A stretch of 64,000 nt of DNA, taken from the NCBI GenBank assembly GCA_905182535.1, contig CAJJBZ010000001.1:248001-312000 (forward strand), in the 5' to 3' direction. The translations under genes were made by a program, and so were the position numbers. This document shows positions 1 to 10,184 of the stretch, one piece after another; the stretch's first letter is position 1, and each line of letters begins with the position of its first letter. The notes beneath the pieces are model-generated. The model had not been told where the DNA came from and did not search any database. It saw only the letters and a program-made list of their open reading frames with translations. The stretch is from an uncultured Planktomarina sp. (GTDB taxonomy: Bacteria; Pseudomonadota; Alphaproteobacteria; Rhodobacterales; Rhodobacteraceae).

Positions 1-208
1 TTTTTGGATTACGGCCCACTCGAGCGGTCTTATCACGCAGACCAAATGTACCAAATGATGAGATTTTTACAGTCTCGCCACTAACTAACGCATCGGACAT
101 ATGAGTAAGAACCGATTCAACTAAATCAGCCGATTCATTACGAGACAGACCAATTTCGCGAAACACAGCTTCGCTCAAATCCATTCGTGTAAGTGTTGTT
201 GATGTCAT
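1..208 (-). CDS. ihfA: Integration host factor subunit alpha (3' part cut by window edge)
   Basis: This encodes the alpha subunit of the nucleoid protein IHF, which bends DNA at specific sites and assists recombination, replication and sigma-54 promoters. The visible 69 residues start with [15 protein letters not shown] and run through [18 protein letters not shown] and the ARVGRNPK element, the HU/IHF beta-arm entry. The DNA-intercalating proline lies beyond the window edge. The ATG at 208 is the natural start for the family. It lies 76 bases downstream of fabH on the same strand, as in other Rhodobacterales, so it may be read from the fabH promoter or its own. The alpha-subunit assignment rests on the N-terminal pattern and the fabH neighbour. 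Confidence 0.9.
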   Translation of the reverse strand, partial: MTSTTLTRMDLSEAVFREIGLSRNESADLVESVLTHMSDALVSGETVKISSFGTFGLRDKTARVGRNPK

Positions 209-284
209 GTTTTTCCCCTACTAATTTTCTAAGAGTAAAAGAGGCTAGCCAACTTGGCAACAAAAACTAGAGATTTCTGGTGTT

Positions 285-1246
285 TTACCAGCAAATAACG
301 GCCGTTCCCCAAGCTAAACCGCCCCCAATGGCACCCGTGACCACAATGTCGCCCTGTTTTATGCGCTTATCTTGAACAGCAATGGCCATCGCAAGAGGAA
401 TTGATGCAGCTGAAGTATTGCCATGGTTGTTTACGGTCATAACTACTCTGTCCATCGGAATTCTTAATCGCTTTGACATGCCTTCGAGAATACGTTTGTT
501 TGCTTGATGAGGCACTATCCAATCCACATCGTCGGTCGTTAGGCCTGCTTGATCAATCGCTTCGAGTGCTGTGGCCGACAGCTTTTCTACAGCGTGGCGA
601 AAAACCTCTTTACCTTCCATTCGAAGATGCCCAGTTGTCTGCAACGATACACCTCCATCCACGTATAGAATGTCTTTGTAACGTCCATCAGAGCGCAAGG
701 TAGTAGCTAAAATACCTCGATTAGAAATATCATCCTCTTGAGCTGATATCAACATAGCGCCTGCGCCATCGCCAAACAATACGCAGGTACCGCGATCAGA
801 CCAATCCATCAAATTTTAGACATTGTTTCACTTCCAACGACTAGTATATTTTTAAAACTACCATTTTCAATATACTGCTGTGCAGTTGAAAGGGCAAAAA
901 CAAAGCCTGCACAAACTGCTTGAAGATCAAATGCTGGACATGATGCACCAAGGCGGTCTTGAAGCATTGTTGCTGTTGCAGGAAAAATTTTATCAGGCGT
1001 GGATGTGGCCAAAATAATTGCATCAACATCATCTATTTTACAGTCAGCATTTTCCAAAGCAGCTAGTGCTGCTTTAATACCCATGTCGGAGGTTGTTTCG
1101 TTTTCTGCAGCAAAATGCCTGCGTTCGATCCCAGTGCGGCTCTGGATCCAGTAATCGTTGGTATCGAGCGTTGCTTCAAACTCACTATTTTCCACCACAC
1201 GTTTGGGCAGGTAATGGCCAACAGATTCTACAACTGCTCGTCTCAT
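285..1246 (-). CDS. fabH: 3-oxoacyl-ACP synthase III, frameshifted near 812-820
   Basis: FabH condenses acetyl-CoA with malonyl-ACP to start fatty acid synthesis in the cytoplasm. The N-terminal part (start MRRAVVESVGHYLP) carries the catalytic cysteine in LQAVCAGFVFAL. The C-terminal part carries the histidine in VPHQANKR and the asparagine in NNHGNTSAAS, completing the Cys-His-Asn triad. The two parts are in different frames: the first runs to SETMSKI and stops, the second resumes at MDWSDRGTCVLFGDGAGA. Together they give a normal length of about 320 residues. A missing or extra base near 815 explains this. The gene starts 2 bases after the plsX stop, so the pair is probably co-transcribed. 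As fabH is usually essential, a consensus error is likelier than a true pseudogene. Confidence 0.9.
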
Positions 1247-1248
1247 GG

Positions 1249-2331
1249 TTAGTTACCGCCTTTTTTGAGGTCTTCTGTTAGCCCATTCAATAAAGCCACT
1301 CGTGCTGCGAGCTGGGTACTAAATTTTGCCGAGCCCAAACGATAGGCCAGGCCAACTGCCGCTGCAACTCCTGTTGCATCAGCTGCACCATGAGACTTTA
1401 CAACTGTACCGTTGAGTCCCAAAAATACGCCGCCATTCACACGGCGGGGATCAGTGCGTCGCTTCAATCGGCTAAGAGGGCCATAGGCGACTATAGCAGA
1501 CAATTTAGAAAGCAGATTTTGTTTAAATGTCTCTCTCAATGCATTGCTAATAAAGCTTGCAGTGCCTTCGGCGGTTTTAAGTGCAATATTACCTGTAAAT
1601 CCGTCTGTCACTACTACATCAATTTTTGCCGAAGGAATATCTCCTCCTTCTACAAAGCCGACGAACTCAAAATTCCCGGTTGCTGCCGAATCGCGGATTA
1701 AGTCATACGCAGCTTTTAGCTCTGTGCGACCTTTGTGCTCTTCAGTGCCTACATTAAGCAAACCAACCCGGGGCACGACCACACCAAAACCGTTACTCGA
1801 GTAGGAGGCACCCATCAGTGCAAACTGTAAAAGATCATTCTCATCGGCGCGAATATCTGCCCCCACATCTAGCATCACGTTACACCCGTTTGGTCCAACA
1901 GATGGCCAAAGAATTGCAATTGCTGGGCGATTTATACCGGGAATTTTGCGCAGGCGAACCATTGATATTGCCATTAAAGCCCCTGTGTTGCCACAAGACA
2001 CGCAAGCATCGGCTTCAAGTTGTTTCACTGATGTCACTGCGGACCACATTGATGTGCCTTTACCATGGCGCATCACTTGACTGGGTTTATCATTCATCGA
2101 AACAGTGCGTTCTGCATGTACGATTGTGCAAAAATCAGAAATTCCATATTTTTTGATTAACGGTGCAAGTTTTACCTCGGGCCCATGAACCAAAAATCGT
2201 ATATTTGAATATTGCTTTGTGGAAAGCGAAAGCCCAGCTACGATTTCGCTGGGCCCCTTGTCTCCACCCATCGCATCGATTGACACGACAACGTTTGTGT
2301 CAATGGATGCGATAGAAGTGGTGTAATCCAT
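1249..2331 (-). CDS. plsX: Phosphate acyltransferase PlsX
   Basis: PlsX converts acyl-ACP to acyl-phosphate, the acyl donor for PlsY at the first step of phosphatidic acid synthesis; it is a peripheral membrane enzyme. The signature SIDAMGGDKGP is near residue 17, followed by conserved blocks SCGNTGALMA, MLDVGADIRADE and VVTDGFTGNIALKT. The protein is full length at 360 residues. The ATG at 2331 adds about 15 residues before VVVSIDAMGG, so a later start is possible. It lies between rpmF and fabH in the classic rpmF-plsX-fabH lipid cluster, with only 2 bases to fabH. Confidence 0.96.
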   Translation of the reverse strand: MDYTTSIASIDTNVVVSIDAMGGDKGPSEIVAGLSLSTKQYSNIRFLVHGPEVKLAPLIKKYGISDFCTIVHAERTVSMNDKPSQVMRHGKGTSMWSAVTSVKQLEADACVSCGNTGALMAISMVRLRKIPGINRPAIAILWPSVGPNGCNVMLDVGADIRADENDLLQFALMGASYSSNGFGVVVPRVGLLNVGTEEHKGRTELKAAYDLIRDSAATGNFEFVGFVEGGDIPSAKIDVVVTDGFTGNIALKTAEGTASFISNALRETFKQNLLSKLSAIVAYGPLSRLKRRTDPRRVNGGVFLGLNGTVVKSHGAADATGVAAAVGLAYRLGSAKFSTQLAARVALLNGLTEDLKKGGN

Positions 2332-2361
2332 CTGTAGGTGTGTTCCCTTCGAATACGGGGC

Positions 2362-2568
2362 TTACGCCGCGTCTTCGTCGAGATCTACTTCCTCTGTTGC
2401 TGCAATCACTTCACGATCATCATAATGTCCACAAGACGCACAAACGTGGTGCGGGCGTTTCAATTCGCCGCAGTTTGTGCATTCATTTGGGTTTGCCGCA
2501 ACCAATGCATCATGTGAACGTCGCATACCACGACGGCTCCGTGTAATCTTACTTTTTGGGACAGCCAT
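2362..2568 (-). CDS. rpmF: 50S ribosomal protein L32, zinc-ribbon form
   Basis: L32 is a small protein of the large ribosomal subunit. The 68-residue product begins [21 protein letters not shown], the standard L32 start, and has the four zinc-binding cysteines as CTNCGE and CASCGHYD. It is therefore the zinc-requiring (C+) form. The acidic tail [11 protein letters not shown] is slightly longer than in enterobacteria but usual in alphaproteobacteria. It lies 208 bases downstream of yceD and 30 bases upstream of plsX, so it belongs to the same transcription unit. Confidence 0.97.
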   Translation of the reverse strand: MAVPKSKITRSRRGMRRSHDALVAANPNECTNCGELKRPHHVCASCGHYDDREVIAATEEVDLDEDAA

Positions 2569-2776
2569 GTCACAACCTCGAGCTAGGGGCGCGCACGCCC
2601 TGTTAATACCTAATTTGGCGCGTGATAGCCAAACAAAAGCACTGAGTCCAGCTCAGCACTTATTTAACGGTTAAATACTTGCATTACGCAATATTTCAAG
2701 CCCCAAACGCTCATGAACAAGTATATTGCCGCTGTTTTATCTGAAAACGTCAGAAAATACTTTCTAATGCGCAAAA

Positions 2777-3319
2777 TTATTTTAACTTGCCCTTCAGATT
2801 AGCCAGCATTGCGAACGGTTTTATTGAGTCGTCGGTCAAGGCCGTGACGCCAGGAGGGCCGAATTCTGCACTGGCCACTTCAGCATTTTCTGCTCGAGGA
2901 TAGTCTGGCAACTCAAGTGACAGGGCCTCGCTGAAGACGCGTATGATATCGATGGTTTCTCCAAGTTGCTCTTCGCTGTCATCATCCGGAATTTCATTGT
3001 CAGGTCCCGTGGCCGATAGTTTGACTGGGGACCTTCGAAATTTTCGAAGCACTGCGGCGTCAATGCGCGTGCGCACAGGTTCTAGGGTCAGACTGCAAGG
3101 CTGCTCAACAGTCGCGCCTAAAGTGCCTAATAACTCCCAATCTCCCTTGCTTAGCGGTAAGACAGTGCCAGTGAATTTTGCTTTACGCAGAGTCAAAAGA
3201 TCGAGCTCTTTTATGAGCTCTAATATTACAGGTTCAGTAAAGGTTAAATCAAAAGTTATTCCCTGATTTTGTAAAAGTGCTTCAACTCGATGGTCACATT
3301 CAGCATGGTTTGGCCGCAT
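2777..3319 (-). CDS. yceD: YceD/DUF177 family protein (23S rRNA accumulation protein)
   Basis: The YceD family affects 23S rRNA maturation and is linked to rpmF in most bacteria. The family core is seen as LLTLRKAKFTG, TLGATVEQPCSLTLEPVRTRID and an acidic LPDYPRAENAE region near the C-terminus. The start at 3319 (MRPNHAECDH) is chosen because a strong GGAGAG ribosome site lies just before it and the length then matches the family (180 residues). An upstream in-frame ATG at 3484 would overlap the divergent bamE gene and adds residues with no family match. It is the first gene of the yceD-rpmF-plsX-fabH run. The family is certain; the biochemical role is less so. Confidence 0.9.
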   Translation of the reverse strand: MRPNHAECDHRVEALLQNQGITFDLTFTEPVILELIKELDLLTLRKAKFTGTVLPLSKGDWELLGTLGATVEQPCSLTLEPVRTRIDAAVLRKFRRSPVKLSATGPDNEIPDDDSEEQLGETIDIIRVFSEALSLELPDYPRAENAEVASAEFGPPGVTALTDDSIKPFAMLANLKGKLK

Positions 3320-3407
3320 CTTCTCTCCATTCTTGAATAAAATTTTAGGCTTCGCTACGGTAGCCATAATTCGCATAGGCGACTCTCGCAAGGCAGCAGG
3401 AACAGGC

Positions 3408-3797
3408 ATGTTAAATAAATTGAAGACCGCAGTGATGTGTTTGATCCTCAGTGTGACGGTGTCTTGTACAGCAACCTTCCGCAATCATGGCTATACGCCA
3501 GACGAAGAGGCCATGGCTAATGTGGTGGTTGGCGTTGATACCCGCGTCTCTGTTGAAGAATCCTTGGGTGGGCCAATCACTGGCGGTAATAGTACAGTCG
3601 ACAGTTTCTATTACATTTCTAGCCGGTGGTTGCATTACGGTTTAGCTCAGCCAAAACCCACCTTTCGCCAAATTGTTGCAATAAATTTTGATAAGTCGGA
3701 CGTAGTAAATAATATAAGTCGCTATGAGCTTGCGGATAGCGTCTTGCCTCCTTCGCAAGACTTAAAAGAACTTGCGCAAAAGAAATTTCATTTATAA
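3408..3797 (+). CDS. bamE: Outer membrane assembly lipoprotein BamE (SmpA/OmlA)
   Basis: BamE is a lipoprotein of the BAM complex, which inserts beta-barrels in the outer membrane. The start at 3408 gives a short signal peptide (MLNKLKTAVMCLILS) ending in VTVSC, a weak lipobox because position -3 is threonine. The mature part starts CTATFRNHGYTPDEE, and RNHGY with GVDTR is typical of alphaproteobacterial BamE. A tryptophan/tyrosine-rich strand (YYISSRWLHYG) and a RQIVAINFD strand complete the fold; 129 residues is near the family size. A start further upstream at 3333 is possible in frame but would destroy the signal peptide. It is divergent from yceD, which is its normal partner in this group. 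Confidence 0.88.
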   Translation: MLNKLKTAVMCLILSVTVSCTATFRNHGYTPDEEAMANVVVGVDTRVSVEESLGGPITGGNSTVDSFYYISSRWLHYGLAQPKPTFRQIVAINFDKSDVVNNISRYELADSVLPPSQDLKELAQKKFHL

Positions 3798-3852
3798 AAC
3801 AACTCATGGGTAACATCGGCCGAATTGATGCCGAACAAATTTTACAGCAACC

Positions 3853-4338
3853 CTAACAACCTTTTTCTGCTTTAAAGAGTAATGCCTCACCATTGATACA
3901 GTGTCTTTTTCCTGTTGTTTCTCTGGGTCCGTCATTAAATACATGCCCTAGATGACCTCCGCAAGTAGCGCAATGCTCTTCGCTTCTGGCATACCCTAGG
4001 TTGTAGTCTACATCAAAACTTACATTGCCTTTTATTTCACGATCAAAACTTGGCCAACCCGTACCGCTGTCAAACTTATGATCACTCTTAAACAATGGGG
4101 TTTGGCACGCAGCGCAGTGGTAGGTTCCTTTGGTGTAGTTTTTGTTTAAATCACTGCTAAAAGCTCTCTCTGTACCTGCCTCTCGAAGCACATAATACTG
4201 CATTTGGGTGAGTTCTAACTTCCATTGGGCTTCAGTTTTTACCACCGGAAAAACCTCCTGTTTTTTTGGTGTTTTTTGCGCATTTGCATTACAACTTACT
4301 ATCATTATGGTAAGTAGAAGTAAAAGTGCTTTTTTCAT
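3853..4338 (-). CDS. msrB: Peptide-methionine (R)-S-oxide reductase MsrB, exported lipoprotein form
   Basis: MsrB reduces methionine-R-sulfoxide in damaged proteins. Two zinc cysteine pairs are seen (CAAC and CATCGGHLGHVF) with the GTGWPSFD motif and the catalytic cysteine in GKRHCINGEAL. The N-terminus MKKALLLLLTIMIVSCNANAQ is a lipoprotein signal with cysteine after IVS, followed by the NAQ style common in Flavobacteriia. The tail AEKGC ends in an extra cysteine. The gene and the gene-free stretch after it are AT-rich and unlike yceD or the ABC-F gene, and rhodobacterial MsrB is usually cytoplasmic. Transfer from Bacteroidetes, or a foreign piece joined into this contig, is possible. Confidence 0.93.
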   Translation of the reverse strand: MKKALLLLLTIMIVSCNANAQKTPKKQEVFPVVKTEAQWKLELTQMQYYVLREAGTERAFSSDLNKNYTKGTYHCAACQTPLFKSDHKFDSGTGWPSFDREIKGNVSFDVDYNLGYARSEEHCATCGGHLGHVFNDGPRETTGKRHCINGEALLFKAEKGC

Positions 4339-4828
4339 CTTTTTTTTAGTTTAATATTATAAATTCAAGATTTGTTGCATGCTAGGGTTTGTTTTTGCAA
4401 ATTCTGCCCCAATTATTGCAATTCTGAAGGTTTGGTTAAAGGTTAGACCACCACTAATGCTATCTAGATTTATTTTTGTAATCTGATATAAATTTTATGC
4501 TAGTTTTAAATTACACAATTGCCTAAATGTAACTTAACGTTTTCAAATAAAATTTTCTTTGGTTCTGGAATGCCGGTGAAAATTATATGGCATAATGATA
4601 AAAATTTGAGATACGACGCAAGTAATGTACCAATAGACTGGAGACGTTGGTTGCTGTTTTATTGGTTCAGATGGAGAAGTAATTGTTCCCATTATGACGG
4701 TGCTTATTTAGATGCTGTAACTGCCCAAAACGCTTGAAGGTGTTTTTTTGCAAAAAAAGTGCCTCAGGGATAGCCTACACTTCTCACAGCGCATTGACGC
4801 CACCACCGCAACCGCCTAGCTGCTTCGG
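4339..4828. other. Gene-poor AT-rich stretch
   Basis: About 490 bases lie between msrB and the ABC-F gene. The first 400 bases are AT-rich, like msrB. A 72-codon open frame at 4519-4737 (product starting MPKCNLTFSNK) has no family I recognise, no ribosome site and no neighbour support, so I do not call it a gene. The last 80 bases turn GC-richer and look like the surrounding genome, which marks a composition boundary near 4740, next to an A/T run. I see no RNA gene or clear terminator. Confidence 0.5.
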
Positions 4829-6639
4829 ATGGCACGTGCACCCTTGATCCAACTCTCCGATATATCGCTCACTTTTGGCGGAAATCCTATATTCTCAGAT
4901 TTAGGCTTTGTCGTACAGACGGGCGATCGTCTCTCATTGGTGGGACGAAACGGATCGGGTAAATCTACCTTGATGAAAATTATGGCTGGCTTAGTTGAAG
5001 CTGATAAGGGCAAGCGAGTCATCCCTCCAGGAGTAAGCGTTGGCTACATGGAGCAAGATCCTGATCTATCTTCTTTTGAAACCTTGGGCGATTTTGCGCT
5101 ATCTGGCCTTGATATGGCTGAGCATTATAAGGTTCAGATTGCTGCTGAAGGGTTAAAATTTGATCCTGATCGTCCCGTGAAAACAGCATCTGGTGGAGAA
5201 CGTCGCAGAGCCGCTTTGGCCAAGTTAATGGCCGAAAGCCCTGAACTGATGTTGCTGGACGAACCAACTAATCACCTTGATATAGAAGCAATACAATGGT
5301 TGAAAAAACCTTGCGTGAAAACCGCAATAGCTTTGTTGTAATCTCCCATGACAGAGCATTTCTTACAGCTTTGACCCGAGCCACTCTATGGATTGACCGG
5401 GGTGCAGTAAGGCGTTTGGAGCAAGGCTTTGGGGGCTTTGAGGCGTGGCGCGATAAAACTTGGGAAGAAGAAGACGACCAACGTCATAAGCTTAATCGCA
5501 AGATTAAGGCGGAAGCGCGTTGGGCGGTTGAAGGCATTTCAGCTCGCCGCAAACGGAATCAGGGACGGGTGAGAGCGCTTGGTGAGTTGCGTGCTGAACG
5601 GGCTTCGCAAATTAACCGACAATCCACGGCGGCTATGGCTTTCGATTCGGGGCAAAAATCTGGTGCAAAAGTTATAGAGGCAAAAAATCTAGATTTAGCT
5701 TTTGGCTCCCTAGAAATTTTAAAAGATTTTTCTCTCACAGTACAGCGTAAAGACCGCGTGGCAATTGTGGGACCTAATGGGGTTGGTAAAACTACATTGA
5801 TTAAAACTCTGTTGGGTGAACAAGCTCCCGACAGTGGCTCAGTGAAGCTTGGAACCAACCTTCAAATAGCGGTGTTTGACCAAAGCCGCTCCAAACTAGA
5901 TCTGAATCTTAGCCTTTGGGAAGCTCTTACTAGTGACCCTACCATGGCTGTTTCTGGTAGCTCCGACCAAATCATGGTCCGCGGTACACCTAAACATGTG
6001 GTTGGTTATCTTAAAGAGTTCTTGTTTGCGGATGAGCAAATGCGCGCGCCGGTTAGATCCTTATCTGGCGGTGAGAAAGCGAGGCTATTGCTTGCGCGTC
6101 TTATGGCTCAAGAGAGTAACTTATTGATTTTGGACGAGCCGACTAATGATCTAGACATCGAAACCTTGGATTTGTTGCAAGACGTATTGGGCGACTATGA
6201 TGGTACTGTACTGCTCGTAAGCCACGATCGGGATTTTTTAGACCGAGTTGCTACAACGACCATTGCGCTGGAAGAAGGCGGTAAAGCAACCGTATATGCG
6301 GGGGGGTGGAGTGACTACCAAACGCAAAAGCCAAATATAGAGCAGGCCATAACTGCAAAGCAAGCAGCAAAGCAAAAAACGAATAAATCTAAAGCTGATG
6401 CGGTAGTCCAGCCTGCTATTTCATTTACTGAAAAGTACCGTTTGGAGGCCTTGCCTGCAGAAATTGAACAGATTGAATCCGAGATTTCTCAGTTGGAAGA
6501 TTTTTTGGGCCAGCCCAATATGTTCACAGATCATCTGATAAAATTTCAAAAAGCGACTGACGTTTTATTGGAACGCCATACTGCTCTGGCGTCTGCAGAA
6601 GCTGAATGGATTAAGTTGGAAGAAAAAGCAGGCGGTTAG
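4829..6639 (+). CDS. uup: ABC-F family ATPase (Uup-like), frameshifted near 5300
   Basis: ABC-F proteins are soluble tandem ATPases that act on ribosomes or DNA branch structures and are not transporters. Two complete ATPase domains are present. Domain 1 has LVGRNGSGKST (Walker A), ASGGERRRAALA (signature) and LLDEPTNHLD (Walker B). Domain 2 has IVGPNGVGKTT, LSGGEKARLLLA and ILDEPTNDLD. The C-terminus is charged and coiled-coil-like (AEIEQIESEISQLEDFL), which points to Uup rather than EttA. The reading frame breaks after IEAIQWL and resumes at EKTLRENRNSFVVISHD, at a TTGAAAAAA run, consistent with one lost base. Rejoined length is about 603 residues, normal for the family. Confidence 0.88.
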
Positions 6640-6706
6640 GGCGCCTCTGCCTACCCTTGCGCCAGCAATATGATGTCTCGCATTGATAAACTAAGTGTCA
6701 AACACA

Positions 6707-7903
6707 TCATTTAATTGAAGAAGTAGCTGCTGCGAAGTTTAATAAGATTTCTAATGCATGTGTGAATTGGGCATCACCCACGGTCATCGCCACACGAATA
6801 TGACCTGCTGCTGCTCTGCCAAAACTTTCTCCGGGCATGACAGCAATTTGTTTGGCGTTTAATAAGCCGTGTGCGAATGCCTCACCACTGAGGCCTGTAG
6901 CCCGAATATCAAGCATCATATACATCGCTCCTGAACAGGGCACAGCGCGTACTACGTTTTGGCCACCTATTAAATCCATTGCTATTTTGCGACGACGGCG
7001 AAAGGGTGCCGCCACCTCTAGTTCGGCAGCTAGACCTAGATTTAAAGCAAAATCTGCTGCATCTTGTATATAGCCTGGGACCCCATATGTAGTGTGCGTT
7101 GCGAGGTTTATCAGATGTTCTACAACGCTCTCTGGTCCACAAATCCAACCAATCCGGCTTCCCGTCATAGCATGGCTCTTTGACATAGATCCGATCACCA
7201 AAGTGCGTTTGATCATGTCATTAAGGCTGCGTGGACTGATATGCTTGCCTTGCCAAACTTGAGTGTCGTAGACCTCATCGGATATAAGCCAAAGATCGTG
7301 GTCTTGGCAGGTCTTGGCAATGGCCTCCCATGTGAGCTTATCATAGACCACACCGGTGGGATTGTTGGGGGAGTTAACTAACAAAGAATGCGCGCCTGTA
7401 GCAGCAGCATTAAGGTCTTTATGGGTGGGTTGGAAATCAAGTTCTGGTTTGCAAATTATCGACCTGTCCACACCGCCGACAGCGCGAATTGTGCCTGGAT
7501 AAGTTGCGTAATAAGGATCACAATATAGCGCAACATCGCCAGGGTTTAGCACAGCCATATGTGCAAAAAATAGAGCAGATTGGCCTCCGGGGGTAATTAT
7601 AATATTGGCGGCAGTGGTAGCTATGCCACTCTGTGCCTGAATGCGTTGGGCTACAGTTTCACGCAAGTTGTCGGTTCCTGGCACTGGCGCATAGCCGGTG
7701 TGGCCACCTCGTGCCGACTGGCCCATAGCAGCTAGAATATCGCGATGGGTGGTAACATCATGTTCGCCTATAGTCAGTTCGATGATTGGTTGACCAGATT
7801 TTTTTAGCGCACGTGCTTTATAAAATACGTCCCATCCATCAGATCCACCTTCGGTGATAGCGGTTATTCGTTTTGCCAAGTCCATGTGTCGACTTGGACT
7901 CAT
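6707..7903 (-). CDS. Class I/II PLP-dependent aminotransferase
   Basis: This is a fold-type I aminotransferase of the AspC/AlaC group, transferring amino groups between amino and keto acids in the cytoplasm. The PLP lysine is in IGSMSKSHAMTGSRIGWI, the NSPNNPTG block binds substrate and cofactor, and the arginine in AGHIRVAMT fits the substrate-carboxylate position. The protein is 398 residues, a standard length. The start could be 7903 or the ATG six codons later (MDLAKRITAI); neither has a strong ribosome site. It is convergent with the ABC-F gene and divergent from cysS, so it stands alone. Substrate is not deducible from the sequence alone. Confidence 0.85.
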   Translation of the reverse strand: MSPSRHMDLAKRITAITEGGSDGWDVFYKARALKKSGQPIIELTIGEHDVTTHRDILAAMGQSARGGHTGYAPVPGTDNLRETVAQRIQAQSGIATTAANIIITPGGQSALFFAHMAVLNPGDVALYCDPYYATYPGTIRAVGGVDRSIICKPELDFQPTHKDLNAAATGAHSLLVNSPNNPTGVVYDKLTWEAIAKTCQDHDLWLISDEVYDTQVWQGKHISPRSLNDMIKRTLVIGSMSKSHAMTGSRIGWICGPESVVEHLINLATHTTYGVPGYIQDAADFALNLGLAAELEVAAPFRRRRKIAMDLIGGQNVVRAVPCSGAMYMMLDIRATGLSGEAFAHGLLNAKQIAVMPGESFGRAAAGHIRVAMTVGDAQFTHALEILLNFAAATSSIK

Positions 7904-8086
7904 TCAGATAGATTCGTCAATTTGGTTTTGTGCAATTGAAACGAATGGTTGAGCCAGATATGTATGAATAATGAATTGTTTTTTTGATAATAAGGATGGG
8001 GCTAGTTCTCTAAACTTGGTGCCAATGTTATTCTTAAAGAAAATAGCTTTTCACTCTTTGCGTTCAAAAACTTCAGGATATGGCCT

Positions 8087-9451
8087 ATGACTAAAATTAT
8101 GCTTTATAACACCAAATCTCGTCGCAAGGAAAATTTTATTCCGTTGGACCTCGGCAATGTGCGCATGTATGTCTGTGGCCCAACCGTTTACGATCGCGCC
8201 CATTTAGGAAATGCGCGTGCCGTGGTGGTATTTGATAGCTTATTTCGATTGCTGCGGGAGGTCTATGGGGCAGATCACGTCACTTATGCGCGCAATTTTA
8301 CTGATATTGATGATAAAATTAATGCCCGTGCTGCTGCCACTGGACGCAATATTTCAAAGATAACTGAAGAGACAATCTCTTGGTATCTGGATGATATGGC
8401 ATCTTTGGCAGCGTTAGAGCCAAACATTATGCCGCGCGCTACTGACTACATTTCCCAGATGATCACGATGACTGAGTGTCTCATTGCCAAAGGACATGCT
8501 TATAATGCTGAGGGGCACGTCTTATTTAACGTGAAAAGCTGCCCAGATTATGGCTCACTATCAGGCCGCTCGATTGATGATATGATGGCAGGTGCACGTG
8601 TCGAAGTGGCTCCTTATAAGCGTGATCCGATGGATTTTGTTTTATGGAAGCCTTCAGATTTGGACAGCCCAGGTTGGGATAGCCCATGGGGTCGAGGCCG
8701 TCCCGGGTGGCATATTGAGTGTTCCGCCATGGTGCATGAGCACTTTGGTGACAGCTTTGACATTCATGGTGGTGGCAACGACCTAATGTTCCCGCATCAT
8801 GAAAATGAGATTGCACAAAGCAATTGTGCCCACCCAGATGGTGCTTTTGCTCAGGTTTGGATGCACAATGAGATGCTTCAGGTTGAGGGCAAAAAGATGT
8901 CCAAATCCCTTGGCAATTTTTTCACTGTGCGGGATCTTTTGCAGCAGAAAATTCCTGGCGAAGTGATCCGTTTTGTTTTGCTCTCTACCCATTACGGCAA
9001 GCCGATGGATTGGACTGCAAAGAAGGCGGATGATGCCATGGCCACCCTGCGCAAATGGCATAAATTGGTTAAGAACGCGCGCCCTGCAGCTTTGGATGGG
9101 GCGGTACTGAGCCATCTGGCCAATGATCTGAACACCCCTGGGGCTTTGTCGCGGATGCATGAATTAGCCAAGGCCGGGGATGCGGATGCCGTTTTGGCGG
9201 CAGGGCAGTTTTTGGGGCTTTTTGCGGCTGATTGCGATTGGTGGCAGCCTAAACAAGCGAGTGATGACGTCATGGTGCGGGTTGAGGCTTTGCTGACGGC
9301 CCGCAGCCAAGCCAAGTTTAAACGTGATTTTGCCAAAGCCGATCGGGTGCGCGCGCAATTAGAGGCTGCTGGCATTGAGGTGGTTGATCAGCCTGGTGGT
9401 CTGTCAGAGGCGGTGATCACTGAGGCATTTGATCCGGATTTACTTGGATGA
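8087..9451 (+). CDS. cysS: Cysteinyl-tRNA synthetase
   Basis: CysRS charges tRNA-Cys with cysteine. The class I HIGH-type motif is in [11 protein letters not shown] and the KMSKS motif in [14 protein letters not shown]. The zinc ligands are visible: cysteine in [10 protein letters not shown], cysteine in WHIECSAM, and the histidine in [14 protein letters not shown]. At 454 residues it is full length. The start at 8087 matches the family N-terminus ([12 protein letters not shown]). Its stop overlaps the start of the next gene by 4 bases, so the two are translationally coupled. Confidence 0.97.
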   Translation: MTKIMLYNTKSRRKENFIPLDLGNVRMYVCGPTVYDRAHLGNARAVVVFDSLFRLLREVYGADHVTYARNFTDIDDKINARAAATGRNISKITEETISWYLDDMASLAALEPNIMPRATDYISQMITMTECLIAKGHAYNAEGHVLFNVKSCPDYGSLSGRSIDDMMAGARVEVAPYKRDPMDFVLWKPSDLDSPGWDSPWGRGRPGWHIECSAMVHEHFGDSFDIHGGGNDLMFPHHENEIAQSNCAHPDGAFAQVWMHNEMLQVEGKKMSKSLGNFFTVRDLLQQKIPGEVIRFVLLSTHYGKPMDWTAKKADDAMATLRKWHKLVKNARPAALDGAVLSHLANDLNTPGALSRMHELAKAGDADAVLAAGQFLGLFAADCDWWQPKQASDDVMVRVEALLTARSQAKFKRDFAKADRVRAQLEAAGIEVVDQPGGLSEAVITEAFDPDLLG

Positions 9452-10184
9452 GCCTGCAAGCCTGTGCAAATTTGGTGGCTCGTGCAGATCCAGATCGTTT
9501 CGCTGCTGCTATGTCAGCAGCACTTGAAGCGCGTATGGTCTTGCTACCGATCTATGCGGCCACCGCTGAGGTGGCCCGCGCTCCTTGGATGACCCAAGAG
9601 CCTGTTATTGCTGAGATGCGCCTGCAATGGTGGCGTGATGTTTTTGAGGAGATTGAGCACGGCCACGCACGGAAGCATCAAGTTGTGGATGCCTTGGCGG
9701 AGGTTCTTACCCCAAAAGGGGCTGAGGCCCTTGATAAGATGGTTTTGGCGCGCCGCTGGGATATTTACAAAGAAGGGTTTGATGGACCTGAGCCCCTTTT
9801 GAACCATGTACGCGATATCACTATGGGCCCAATGCTTGCAGCTCTTGATGGTTTAGGGCACCTGCCTGACGATCTAACTGGGCTTGAGGTGCATGCAACC
9901 CGGCTTGGTCTTGTGCGTTTCTTACGAGGTATTCCAGCTTTGATTGCGCTGAAGGTGCCTGTTTTATAGATAAAAATATACATATTTACAGTGATTTATG
10001 TAAAATAGCTTATGCAAAAAAAGCCAGAGACATTCAATCACCAGCACTAATTGAGACCGCAGGTTGCATGCGTGTTTTACGCTTTGTGATGCACAGCCCT
10101 GGGGCGGTGGAAATGGGCGCTATACCTGACTTCCCAATATCCACAGCCATGGCACGAGCCTGGCGGGCGTGGCGCTGCTGCTAG
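9448..10184 (+). CDS. Squalene/phytoene synthase family protein, frameshifted near 9963
   Basis: The first 173 residues match the compact squalene/phytoene-synthase-like proteins encoded beside cysS in Rhodobacterales, with [25 protein letters not shown] and [17 protein letters not shown]. The DxxxD prenyl-phosphate motifs of true phytoene synthases are not seen, so enzymatic activity is doubtful. The frame stops at 9967 but an adjacent frame stays open from there to 10184 and ends with family-like sequence ([15 protein letters not shown]). One lost T in the run near 9963 restores it. About 80 bases after the break are strikingly AT-rich compared with both sides. The stop overlaps the end of the convergent MFS gene at a CTAG. 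Confidence 0.72.

Noticed and set aside
4519-4737. 72-codon open frame as a gene
   Set aside because: No family match, no ribosome site, AT-rich random-like protein and no conserved neighbour.
5290-5320. Programmed frameshift at the A run in the ABC-F gene
   Set aside because: About twenty genes in the window break in the same way, including at sites with no slippery sequence, so a consensus error is simpler.
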